From positions 186,001 to 250,000 of the forward strand of contig NZ_BNJJ01000013.1 of NCBI RefSeq assembly GCF_016587435.1: 64,000 bases of DNA, written 5' to 3'. This stretch comes from Dictyobacter formicarum (GTDB lineage: Bacteria; Chloroflexota; Ktedonobacteria; Ktedonobacterales; Ktedonobacteraceae). Positions 9,480-17,230 of this stretch are shown here, piece after piece. The translations under genes and the position numbers were made by a program. The notes under the pieces were generated by a model. That model was not told where the DNA came from, searched no databases, and was given only the letters and a program-made list of their open reading frames with translations. The stretch's first letter is position 1. Each line of letters starts with the position of its first letter.

Positions 9480-9500
9480 AATCGGGCGCAAGACCCGAGG
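9480..9500 (+). repeat. Degenerate copy of the CGGGCGCAAGGCCCG repeat family
   Basis: Reads AATCGGGCGCAAGACCCGAG, one substitution from the core found at 19.4, 21.3, 25.8 and 46.2 kb. Confidence 0.55.
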
Positions 9501-9701
9501 GGGCGACAATCGAAGGCCAGCTCCGAACCTTTCAATACGTTATTATTACTTTTCCGTGATGGAGCGATGAGGGTGAACATAGGAAAGTGAATGGTAACTG
9601 AACTATGGTACAATAATCTGCATGCATAGTTGATCTACAGAAATGTTTGTCAACGTTGCTAGTAAAGAGGGATATGCAAAGTAGTCAAAAGGAGTATTTT
9701 T

Positions 9702-10322
9702 ATGGCAATTGCCCCCGGAACAACACTTATCGATTATATCAGTCCGGCGGCTCCATCGCGTAGCAAGGCGCTATTGAAAGATGGAGCACTGGTCATTGGA
9801 GGCAGTCTCTTGATGGCTCTGGCTGCCAGGGCCAGCATCCATGTACCATTTTCGCCCATTCCATTCACACTGCAGACGCTGGTCGTCATGCTGGTAGCGG
9901 CCACATTGGGCAGCCGCCGTGGCGCACTGGCCATGCTCTTGTATTTGGCTGAGGGAGCATCTGGCCTGCCAGTCTTTGCCAGTGGCGGTGGATTCATGTA
10001 TTTAATTTTATCCCCCAGTGCGGGCTATCTCTGGTCTTACCCGCTGGCTGCCTTTGTAGTCGGATATTTATGTGAGCGAGGCTTAGATCGCAAATTAAGC
10101 ACCTCGATCCTGGCCATGCTGCCCGGCACCGTCATCATCTATGCCCTGGGCGTCTCCTGGCTGGCCGTGGTCGCGCACCTGACGCTGACACAGGCGCTTG
10201 TGGCCGGTATGTTACCATACATTCCATTTGACCTGGTAAAGATCGTGATCGCCGCCATCCTGATGCCAGTTGCCTGGATGTTTATCCGCCACGTCAAACC
10301 AGAATCTCAATTCAAACGCTAA
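9702..10322 (+). CDS. bioY: BioY biotin transporter (ECF S-component)
   Basis: 206 residues with about six TM helices. Family signatures are visible: LLMALAARASIHVPFSPIPFTLQTLVVML, LGSRRGALAMLLYLAEGASGLPVFASGGG and SPSAGYLWSYPLAAFVVGYL. BioY binds biotin with high affinity; it works with the shared ECF energizing module (EcfA, EcfA', EcfT), none of which is in this window, or alone at low efficiency. The start has AAAAGGAG about 8 bases upstream. A perfect terminator follows. No clear BirA operator was recognised. Confidence 0.95.
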   Translation: MAIAPGTTLIDYISPAAPSRSKALLKDGALVIGGSLLMALAARASIHVPFSPIPFTLQTLVVMLVAATLGSRRGALAMLLYLAEGASGLPVFASGGGFMYLILSPSAGYLWSYPLAAFVVGYLCERGLDRKLSTSILAMLPGTVIIYALGVSWLAVVAHLTLTQALVAGMLPYIPFDLVKIVIAAILMPVAWMFIRHVKPESQFKR

Positions 10323-10360
10323 TTTTTGCCTATGCGCTAAGCAATTGAAAAAAGTTCCAA

Positions 10361-10409
10361 AAAGTGGGTGGCAAGCAGCGCATCAGGCGCGCTGCTTGCC
10401 ACCCACTTT
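10361..10409 (+). terminator. Terminator after bioY
   Basis: Perfect 20-bp stem (10361-10380 with 10390-10409) and 9-base loop, followed by an AT-rich stretch with TTTTT; may act on both strands, since a minus-strand gene ends at 10432. Confidence 0.88.
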
Positions 10410-10431
10410 AGATATTTTTGAAAGAAAACTT

Positions 10432-10632
10432 TTATCGAAACTTTATTCTAATCATCTGACCAACAAATAAAGCAATTCCACCCAACAGCAACAGCACTCC
10501 CACTGTAAAAATAGTAGTTCGCAATCCAGCAGAAAAACTCTGCGCCACCAGTAGGCCAACCACCCCGCATTGCATAAATGCAGCACAGATCAAATAACAG
10601 GTTGGTAAATTATTTGGGCTATTCCCCTGCAT
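10432..10632 (-). CDS. Small membrane protein, two TM segments
   Basis: 66 residues from ATG 10632 (a GTG nine codons upstream is possible). A short polar N-terminus is followed by two hydrophobic helices (roughly residues 9-32 and 38-60) and a basic end, MIRIKFR. Nothing identifies a function. It lies downstream of the DUF512-type gene on the same strand, but a hairpin at 10714-10761 separates them, so it may be transcribed on its own or by read-through. Confidence 0.55.
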   Translation of the reverse strand: MQGNSPNNLPTCYLICAAFMQCGVVGLLVAQSFSAGLRTTIFTVGVLLLLGGIALFVGQMIRIKFR

Positions 10633-10713
10633 AAGCTCTGACCTTTGGTATACCGACACGATTTCACATCAAGAGTATAGAGGGGAAGGAAGAAACGAGG
10701 AAGGGTCATATGA

Positions 10714-10761
10714 CCCAATTTGTCCGTTGCCTGTTTTTCACACTTCCACGGACAAATTGGG
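10714..10761 (-). terminator. Hairpin at the end of the DUF512-type gene
   Basis: Perfect 14-bp stem (10714-10727 with 10748-10761), 20-base loop, 10 bases past the stop at 10771. Confidence 0.7.
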
Positions 10762-10770
10762 CCACATAAA

Positions 10771-12189
10771 TTATAAGCGGGACTGGACGCGCACCAGCTG
10801 GCGTTCGCCACCTTTGACGACACCAGCCAGTGAGCGCAGGGCATCAATAGTCTCTGGCGCATTGCGCACAAACTCAACCCGGGCGGGCTGCAACTTCTCT
10901 TTGAATTCCTCAACGGTCATATCATCCAGGAAGCGCACTCCATCATTGTCCAGCATCACCCGTGGCAGCAGAATCAGATCCGCCAGATCACCATTTTCGC
11001 GCAAAGCCTCCAGCACATCCTGGCCACAGAGCAGGCCAGCCACTGTAATACCTGAGCCAAAGAATTTATTCACCACCGGCAACACCTGGGTGTCCAGATT
11101 TTCAATTTTCTTGATGTCTTTGGCCAGATCTTCGATCACCGGACTCGCCATCGTACTGGTAACGACAGTTACCCGGCGTGGTTCCGGCATGCGAGCTGGC
11201 AGGCGCCGCTTACTACGGGCCCACTGATCAATCAGGAAGCGCGTCATACCCACGCCATTCTCGATCTGCGAATAGAGACCATAATGGCGTGCCGGAGGAA
11301 ATTCGCGCTCCGTAATGTAGTACCACTCATCCGACAGATACACAAAAGGATTGCCATCGGGCTCACTGGCCTCGAATTCACGCTGGTAAGCCTCAACCTG
11401 CGCAATGATGGCTTCGGCCTCCTCACACGTATAGCGACGCAACGTGGGCAGGTCACCCATCTTCAACATATTATTGTACTTGGTCAGGCCAACTGGAACC
11501 GCTGAAATGGACTCAACAATCGGGCGCAAAGCAATCAGATCACGAATGCTACGATCCAACAGCTCTCCATCATTAAACCCTGGGCACAACACCATCTGCG
11601 TATGGCAGGTAATACCAATCGAGCCCAAACGTTGAATGTGTTCCAGAATCTCACCGGCGCGTGGTCCATCGACCATCTTCCGCCGCATATCTGGATCAGT
11701 CACATGGACCGACACATAGAGAGGTGAAAGCTTTTGCTCATCCAGGCGCTGCCAATCCAGCTCTTTCAGATTAGTCAACGTAATGAAATTGCCGAACAGA
11801 AACGAATAGCGATAATCATCATCCTTAATATAGAGGGAAGAACGCATTCCATGGGGCATACCAGCTTGAGGGGCAAACCGCTCAGGGAGTCCCTTTATAA
11901 AGCAGAAAACACATTTATTGGCACACTGGCGAATAAAAGGAGTGGGCTCTTCACCAAATAACACGCCCAGATTCTCATCAATGCCTTTTTTGACAAGCAC
12001 TTCATGCTGCTCGTGCTGACGATCATAGCCAATCACCAGCTCCTCATCGGCAACATGGAAGCGATAATCGACCAGGTCGCGAATCACGTTCCCATTAATC
12101 GAGCGAACGAGATCGCCTGGTTGTAGTCCAGCACGATCGGCCGGACTCTCGGGCACTACCTCACGCACCCATCCATACATCTTTGGCAT
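10771..12189 (-). CDS. DUF512 family protein: PDZ domain plus Fe-S/radical-SAM-like region
   Basis: 472 residues. Residues about 1-70 are a PDZ-like domain (VVPESPADRAGLQPGDLVRSING). A CxxxCxxC cluster follows, CANKCVFCFIKGLP near residue 89, as in radical SAM proteins, then DDDYRYSFLFGNFITLTNL, LYVSVHVTDPDMRR and TQMVLCPGFNDG. The C-terminal third is the DUF512 domain (YLSDEWYYI ... FGSGITVAGLLCGQDVLEAL). The family is widespread in cyanobacteria and Gram-positive bacteria; a putative Fe-S oxidoreductase of unknown substrate. The ATG at 12189 is the only reasonable start. Monocistronic. Confidence 0.92.
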   Translation of the reverse strand: MPKMYGWVREVVPESPADRAGLQPGDLVRSINGNVIRDLVDYRFHVADEELVIGYDRQHEQHEVLVKKGIDENLGVLFGEEPTPFIRQCANKCVFCFIKGLPERFAPQAGMPHGMRSSLYIKDDDYRYSFLFGNFITLTNLKELDWQRLDEQKLSPLYVSVHVTDPDMRRKMVDGPRAGEILEHIQRLGSIGITCHTQMVLCPGFNDGELLDRSIRDLIALRPIVESISAVPVGLTKYNNMLKMGDLPTLRRYTCEEAEAIIAQVEAYQREFEASEPDGNPFVYLSDEWYYITEREFPPARHYGLYSQIENGVGMTRFLIDQWARSKRRLPARMPEPRRVTVVTSTMASPVIEDLAKDIKKIENLDTQVLPVVNKFFGSGITVAGLLCGQDVLEALRENGDLADLILLPRVMLDNDGVRFLDDMTVEEFKEKLQPARVEFVRNAPETIDALRSLAGVVKGGERQLVRVQSRL

Positions 12190-12366
12190 TGGTTCATATC
12201 CTTAATAAAGAGGGGAAAGACAGGGATGGCTGGTAATCTACATCCCCATAATAAACTGATAGCTATCACGTGATTATATCCTCTCTGCTACTACTCGTCA
12301 AATTTCCTACTTCATCAGTCAGGAATAGTTCTCCTTTTTAGCGCCTACGGCGCCGGTTGGTGTTTG

Positions 12367-12414
12367 TGGTGTGCGCTCGGGTTGCTGCCGTGGCAGCAAC
12401 CCGAGCGCACACCA
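12367..12414. repeat. Giant hairpin 1, 23-bp perfect stem
   Basis: Arms 12367-12389 and 12392-12414 are perfectly complementary with a 2-base loop. It lies upstream of both neighbouring genes (DUF512 runs left, the RNA gene runs right), so it is not a terminator of either. Confidence 0.8.
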
Positions 12415-12454
12415 CCCATAGAGCAGCGGGATTGTCAAGGGCCGCCAGCCCTTA
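12412..12454. repeat. Half copy of giant hairpin 2 with inverted loop
   Basis: Repeats the left arm of the 12504-12572 hairpin (one base missing), then the loop as CGCCA instead of TGGCG, then only the first bases of the right arm. Confidence 0.7.
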
Positions 12455-12503
12455 ACCGGGGGCATGATCGCTCTCCCATTCCTCTCTCTTGTTCTTTCTG
12501 TCA

Positions 12504-12572
12504 CCACCCATAGAGCAAGCGGGATTGTCAAGGGCTGGCGGCCCTTGACAATCCCGCTTGCTCTATGGGTGG
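12504..12572. repeat. Giant hairpin 2, 32-bp perfect stem
   Basis: Arms 12504-12535 and 12541-12572 are perfectly complementary around the 5-base loop TGGCG. One of the longest stems in the window; no adjacent stop codon explains it as a terminator. Confidence 0.85.
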
Positions 12573-12659
12573 CCCCCTCCTTTTCTTCCTTTCCGCCACC
12601 GCAAGGTGGCGTGTAAAAAATAAAAAAAATTAGAAAATCCTTAAAAGCCACATTTATAC

Positions 12660-12688
12660 TTGACTATTCAGATAATCGCGGGTATTAT
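12660..12688 (+). promoter_or_regulatory. Sigma-70-type promoter of the 12.7-kb RNA
   Basis: TTGACT (12660-12665), 17-base spacer, TATTAT (12683-12688). A start of transcription near 12695 is expected. Confidence 0.7.
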
Positions 12689-12715
12689 TAGACCATACGA
12701 AAGGAGGTGGTGTGC

Positions 12716-12787
12716 ATGTATGAACAACGTCGCTGCACAGGCAGCGTTGAATTCCACACCTTCCAGACGAGAGGGGTGAGGCGCTAA
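12716..12787 (+). CDS. Possible 23-residue leader peptide inside the RNA
   Basis: ATG at 12716 sits 8 bases after AGGAGG (12702-12707). The peptide begins MYEQRRCTGSVEF and ends TRGVRR; it is basic, with one Cys. It covers the left arm of the long-range stem, so ribosome progress would decide which fold forms. Only the ribosome site and the placement support it; an overlapping 19-codon ORF starts at 12720. Confidence 0.35.
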   Translation: MYEQRRCTGSVEFHTFQTRGVRR

Positions 12788-12878
12788 CGCGTCTTGTCAC
12801 ACCTGGCTTGGAGCCTGGTGCGGATTTTAAACCGACGTATTGGCCGGTAGTGCATTCTACCTGCCTGTGCAGTAATAT

Positions 12879-12924
12879 CGGGACACCGACAGAAAGATTG
12901 ATTTGCCGGTGTCCCGGTTTTTTT
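12879..12924 (+). terminator. Terminator of the 12.7-kb RNA
   Basis: CGGGACACCG (12879-12888) pairs with CGGTGTCCCG (12907-12916), followed by GTTTTTTT. Confidence 0.88.
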
Positions 12925-13131
12925 ATGTCCACAAGCCACTCCACATCAAGTTTGATATTACTACTCCAATCACGTCTATCCTGTCAGCAGTACACTACAT
13001 ATGAAAAAGCTAGCCATAAAATTTAACCACAGCATGTCATGAAAACAGGCACAAGATTGACACGCTCTATTTTATGCACTACTGTACTTAAAGCGGTATT
13101 TAATCAATAATGACAAAAATAGGAGCAGGGA

Positions 13132-14991
13132 GTGCTTTCAGCTGAAATTTTTTGCGCCAATTGTGGCGCAGCTAATAATTCACAGGATAGTTATTGTTTC
13201 GCCTGCCATGAGCCACTACAGCATACCAGCGCGCCAACGAAAACCACATCAACGATTCATCTACTGCGGCAGCGTTATCGGGTGCTGGAGCGCCTGGGAC
13301 AGGGTGGCATGGGTTCGGTGTATAAAGCAGAGGATACCGAGCTTGGCAATCGGCCAGTGGCGATCAAGGAACTCAGTCAGAAGGGACTCAATCAGCAGGA
13401 ATCTCAGGAAGCGGAGGAGTCTTTTAAGCATGAGGCTTTATTACTGGCTGGATTGATGCACCCCAATCTACCGCGCATCTATGAGAACTTTTCGGAGTCC
13501 GGCCGCTGGTATCTGGTCATGGATTTTATTGAAGGCGAGACGCTGGAAGATTATCTGCTCAAGAAAGGTGGAAAACTGCCCTGGTCGGAGATCTATGAGA
13601 TCAGTATGCAGCTCTGCTCGGTGCTGCAGTATCTGCACACGCGTCCCACACCGATCATTTTCCGTGATCTGAAACCCCTGAATGTGATGCTGACCCCCAA
13701 TCACCAGGTCTACCTGATCGATTTTGGGATTGCACGCCTCTTTAAACCGGGTCAGGCCCATGACACCATCGCTTTTGGCTCACCCGGCTATGCCGCGCCA
13801 GAACAATATGGCAAGTCCCAAACACAACCGAGCGCCGACATCTATAGCCTGGGCGCCATGCTGCACCAGATGCTTACTGGTATCGATCCAGCAAGCACGC
13901 CCTTTGCCTTTAGCAAGGTACCAAACATACCAATATCCCTGCAAACCTTGCTCAATCAAATGCTGGACCTGAACCCCAACCAGCGCATCGAATACGTGGA
14001 AAAGGTAAAGGAATCTCTACAAAGCATCAGCACAAAAAACTCATCGCTTCTCGCCTCTGCCAACCGCCGTGCCACCCCCACTATAGGCAAAAGCATTTGT
14101 AGCTATCCAGGCCATATGGGCATCGTAACCTCGCTCAGCTGGTCGCCGTCCAGCAATCTGATTGCCTCAGCCAGCCAGGATAAAACCGTACAGATATGGG
14201 ACATCAAGAGCGGGCAAATGCAGGCGCTCTACTCAGGAAACCTGGAGAATTCAAGGAGCAGAAGCATCGAAGCCGTGGCCTGGTCGCCTGGAGGCAAGTT
14301 TCTGGCCTCAGCCAGTGACGACGGTATCGTTCAAGTTTGGACCAGCGATTCCTTGCAAACAACCTTCACCTACAAGACACTAAAGCAGCGCATTCGTGCT
14401 CTGGCCTGGTCTCCCGATGGCACGTTACTGGCTTCCGTTAGTACTAACCTCCTGCACATCTGGAAAGCAAGCAATGGTGAAACGGTAGCCAGTCTGGAAA
14501 CGGGCCATAGCATCATCAATTCTATCGCCTGGTCGTCAGCTAATGATAACCTGGTGCTGGGATACGATGAGCCCTGTGTGGAGGTCATACACCTGACGCA
14601 GCAGCATAGCTGGAAACGAGAGGCGATATACAGAGGCCACCAGGCCGCGATCAAAAAAGTAGCCTGGTCTCCCGATGGCACACAGATTGCCTCGGCCAGC
14701 GCCGACAAAACCGTACAGATCTGGGAGGCCGCCACAGGTAAACGCAACCAGATCTATCATGGTCATACAGAAACCGTCTATACGTTGGATTGGTCGCCAG
14801 ATGGCCAGAGCATCGTCTCCGCCAGCGCCGACGGCACCATTCAGATATGGGATGCCGGTAACGGCACGTTGAGCTTCACCCATCCCAGCCATAATCCCAC
14901 CGTTTATGCCATTGCCTGGTCGCCGAATGGTCAGTACATCGCTGCAAGCGCCCACAGCCACGTATACGTCTGGCAAGCCACAGAAAAATAA
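13132..14991 (+). CDS. Ser/Thr protein kinase with N-terminal zinc ribbon and C-terminal WD40 repeats
   Basis: 619 residues, cytoplasmic, no TM segment. Residues 8-25 hold two CxxC pairs (CANC ... CFAC), a zinc ribbon. The Hanks-type kinase domain covers about 50-300: glycine loop LGQGGMGSVYKA, VAIKEL lysine, catalytic FRDLKPLN (HRD replaced by FRD), LIDFGIARL and the APE-like YAAPEQYG. From about 318 to the end there are six to seven WD40 units, each with AWSPDG...ASAS.DKTVQIWD. WD40 tails usually form a propeller for protein binding, so the kinase may be targeted or sensed through it. GTG start at 13132 has AGGAG 6 bases upstream. The FRD replacement is also seen in related zinc-ribbon kinases and need not mean loss of activity. 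Confidence 0.93.
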   Translation: MLSAEIFCANCGAANNSQDSYCFACHEPLQHTSAPTKTTSTIHLLRQRYRVLERLGQGGMGSVYKAEDTELGNRPVAIKELSQKGLNQQESQEAEESFKHEALLLAGLMHPNLPRIYENFSESGRWYLVMDFIEGETLEDYLLKKGGKLPWSEIYEISMQLCSVLQYLHTRPTPIIFRDLKPLNVMLTPNHQVYLIDFGIARLFKPGQAHDTIAFGSPGYAAPEQYGKSQTQPSADIYSLGAMLHQMLTGIDPASTPFAFSKVPNIPISLQTLLNQMLDLNPNQRIEYVEKVKESLQSISTKNSSLLASANRRATPTIGKSICSYPGHMGIVTSLSWSPSSNLIASASQDKTVQIWDIKSGQMQALYSGNLENSRSRSIEAVAWSPGGKFLASASDDGIVQVWTSDSLQTTFTYKTLKQRIRALAWSPDGTLLASVSTNLLHIWKASNGETVASLETGHSIINSIAWSSANDNLVLGYDEPCVEVIHLTQQHSWKREAIYRGHQAAIKKVAWSPDGTQIASASADKTVQIWEAATGKRNQIYHGHTETVYTLDWSPDGQSIVSASADGTIQIWDAGNGTLSFTHPSHNPTVYAIAWSPNGQYIAASAHSHVYVWQATEK

Positions 14992-15034
14992 GCACAGCCT
15001 GAACCTCTTTTTCCGTATCCCTGCAGGAAAAATG

Positions 15035-15082
15035 AGTAGAGATCATAGTATGAAAGATTAAAAAAATATTATGATCTCTACT
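15035..15082 (+). terminator. Terminator after the WD40 kinase
   Basis: Perfect 13-bp stem (15035-15047 with 15070-15082) with a 22-base AT-rich loop and TTTT. Confidence 0.7.
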
Positions 15083-15359
15083 TTTATCCCATTCCTAAAA
15101 GGATGACTTTATGGTATGCTGTACTTATCATGAAGTTAGAATAAAAGTTTCAGGTCAGGCACCTCATGATTCGATCATCATGCGACACATTTGCTTGCCC
15201 CCAGCCTCAACCAGCAGGAAAGAAATGATAAATACGACAACAGATGTCAACAATTATACCGTATACTAAGCAGATGAGTTAGAACACATATTCGATTACA
15301 CCTCAGAAGTCGTCAAAGTAATTCGTAGATAACTGTACAGTTATGCAATGATTGGTGGG

Positions 15360-15369
15360 TAAACGTTTA
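15360..15369. promoter_or_regulatory. Possible operator upstream of the ABC exporter
   Basis: TAAACGTTTA is a perfect 10-base palindrome inside the imperfect dyad GGGTAAACGTTTATCCC. A central CG flanked by AAA/TTT resembles LacI-family operators, but no such regulator is nearby. Speculative. Confidence 0.25.
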
Positions 15370-15416
15370 TCCCCTATTTTTTGTAGTGCATTCCAAACTC
15401 CATGTGGAGGTATCCC

Positions 15417-17210
15417 TTGCTAGCTAAACGCGAGTTCACAGTTGCCGATGAGTATCGCTACAACTGGTCCAGTCCGGTCCGCTGGATTGCATCCCATCTT
15501 TTACGCTATAAATTTTATGTATTTGGATTCATGCTGTTGTGCATTGTCACTAATGCGCTCTACGCTTCGATTCCATTTCTGACTGGATCGGCATTTAACG
15601 CGGTCTTGAACAAAGAGACGGCCATTAGCCAGTTAGGTATGATCGCGCTTTCATTGCTTGGAGTAATCGTAATCCAGGGGGTCTTCGATCTAAGCGCACG
15701 CTTCTTTGCTGAGATTCTGAGCAAGCGCTTCGCCCGTAACGCTCGTGAGGAGCTCTATACCAGTCTGCTAGGAAAAAGTCAGACCTTCCACAATCGCCAG
15801 CAGGTTGGAGATGTGATGGCACGCGCTTCCAACGACATGACACAGCTGAGCGATATGGTTTCGCCAGCCTTCGATATCATCTTTGACTCGTTTACCAGTC
15901 TGACTGTCAATATCATATTCATTGGCCTGGTCAATCCGCAGTTGCTACTGGTTCCGTGCATATACATTGTCGTTTTCTTCTTTGCGCTGCGCCACTATTC
16001 GCGCCAGCTTAGTCCGGTATCGGATCGGATGCGAGAAGAGTTTGGGAAGACTAATGCAGTCCTGAACGAAGCCGTAGCTGGCATTGAAGTCGTCAAAGCA
16101 ACTGCACAGGAAAAGCAAGAGGTGCACAAGTTTATCACCCGGGCCAGCCGCTATCGCGACTTCTACGTCCAGAACGGCAAAATCCAGGGTCGCTATCTAC
16201 CAACCTTGTTGCTCGGAGTAGCGCTAGCACTGGCCTTCCTGCATGGCCTGTACCTGCTCTCGCACCACGAGATCTCGTTGGGAGCACTGATTACCTTCAT
16301 GGGACTGATCTCCAACCTGCGCTTCGTCACCTTCATGTCCATCTGGACCTTTGGGCTGGTACAACTCGGCATCTCCGGAGCCAGGCGCATTCTGTCCCTG
16401 ATGAAAGAAGAAACAGAAATGGACGAAAACGCTGGTGGTTACCACGAGGAGATACGTGGCGACATCGTCTTCGACCATGTAACCTTCAGCTATGGCGAGA
16501 CCCCCATACTGAAAGACATCTCGTTCCGGGCCAGACCGGGACAAACGATTGCGATTGTCGGACAGACAGGCTCTGGCAAAAGTACGCTGACCAAACTGGT
16601 CAATCGCATCTATGATGTTGACTCGGGCAGCGTCAAGATTGACGGGGTCGATGTGCGCCAATGGGATATGGATGGCCTGCGCTCGCAGATTTCGACCATC
16701 GAGCAGGATGTTTTCTTGTTCTCGCGTACCATTGCGGAGAATATTGGCTATGGTCTGGGCTCTAAAGCTAATCGTGCCGCTATCGAGGTGGCCGCCCACG
16801 ATGCCCAGGCGCACGAGTTCATTCAAAGCTTTCCGCGGGGCTACGAAACCGAGATCGGAGAGCGCGGCGTCACCCTATCGGGAGGCCAGCGCCAGCGCCT
16901 GGCCATTGCGCGCGCCCTGCTCACCGATCCACGCATCCTGATCCTGGATGACTCGACCAGCGCCATCGACAGCGCCACGGAAGATGAGATCCAGAAAGCC
17001 ATTCGTCGCCTCCTGCAGGGACGCACCACGCTGCTGATTACCCACCGCCTCTCACAGATCCGCTGGGCCGACAGCATTCTGGTCTTACGCAAAGGCGAAC
17101 TGATCGATCAAGGTACACACGAAGAACTGCTGGCACGCTGCGAGACCTATCGGCGCATCTTCTCGCACTATGACTCGGCCGTTCCAGCCTCGGTAAGTAG
17201 TGGGGATTAA
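15417..17210 (+). CDS. ABC exporter half-transporter, subunit with degenerate Walker B
   Basis: An ABC_membrane domain (six TM helices, about residues 20-310) followed by an ATPase domain. Walker A is GQTGSGKST (about 382), signature LSGGQRQR (about 486), Walker B ILILDDSTSAID, with Asp where the catalytic Glu normally stands, then the H-loop LITHRLSQI. I prefer the TTG start at 15417, which has GGAGG 6 bases upstream; the ATG at 15402 lacks a ribosome site and overlaps that GGAGG. The next gene, 20 bases downstream, is its partner. Heterodimeric exporters of this type move lipids, peptides or drugs out of the cell. Confidence 0.92.
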   Translation: MLAKREFTVADEYRYNWSSPVRWIASHLLRYKFYVFGFMLLCIVTNALYASIPFLTGSAFNAVLNKETAISQLGMIALSLLGVIVIQGVFDLSARFFAEILSKRFARNAREELYTSLLGKSQTFHNRQQVGDVMARASNDMTQLSDMVSPAFDIIFDSFTSLTVNIIFIGLVNPQLLLVPCIYIVVFFFALRHYSRQLSPVSDRMREEFGKTNAVLNEAVAGIEVVKATAQEKQEVHKFITRASRYRDFYVQNGKIQGRYLPTLLLGVALALAFLHGLYLLSHHEISLGALITFMGLISNLRFVTFMSIWTFGLVQLGISGARRILSLMKEETEMDENAGGYHEEIRGDIVFDHVTFSYGETPILKDISFRARPGQTIAIVGQTGSGKSTLTKLVNRIYDVDSGSVKIDGVDVRQWDMDGLRSQISTIEQDVFLFSRTIAENIGYGLGSKANRAAIEVAAHDAQAHEFIQSFPRGYETEIGERGVTLSGGQRQRLAIARALLTDPRILILDDSTSAIDSATEDEIQKAIRRLLQGRTTLLITHRLSQIRWADSILVLRKGELIDQGTHEELLARCETYRRIFSHYDSAVPASVSSGD

Positions 17211-17230
17211 GAGGAGAAAGGAAGTTTACC

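Larger units (their letters stand above)
9297..9701. other. Intergenic region with hairpin and two REP-like copies
   Basis: Apart from the terminator and the repeats at 9379-9411 and 9480-9500, nothing protein-coding stands out. The end of the region should contain the bioY promoter and the AAAAGGAG site of that gene. Confidence 0.5.
12695..12924 (+). ncRNA. Candidate structured RNA of about 230 nt with own promoter and terminator
   Basis: A complete transcription unit with no large ORF. Seen: a strong promoter just upstream, a ribosome-site-like AGGAGG with a 23-codon ORF, and a terminator at the end. Positions 12733-12744 pair perfectly over 12 bp with 12861-12872, closing a domain of about 115 nt. 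The same 5' segment can instead form a local hairpin (CGCTGC/GCAGCG, 12731-12736 with 12741-12746). The two folds exclude each other, as in riboswitches and attenuators. The sequence does not match RNase P, tmRNA, SRP RNA or T-box signatures known to me. The next gene starts 207 bases beyond the terminator. Function unknown; it could be a leader with attenuation or a small regulatory RNA. Confidence 0.5.
14992..15416. other. Intergenic region before the ABC exporter
   Basis: Contains the kinase terminator and, close to the exporter start, the palindrome TAAACGTTTA. The rest is AT-rich with no ORF; promoter not pinned down. Confidence 0.5.

Noticed and set aside
12319..12651. Minus-strand 110-codon ORF
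   Set aside because: It reads straight through the giant hairpins and their repeats; the translation is repetitive and non-protein-like.
13680..13740. Inactive pseudokinase because HRD is FRD in the WD40 kinase
   Set aside because: The catalytic Asp, Lys and DFG are all present; only the His is replaced, which does not by itself remove activity.
16224..16826. 200-codon minus-strand ORF inside the ABC exporter
   Set aside because: Shadow of a gene with full ABC motifs; no independent ribosome site or family features.
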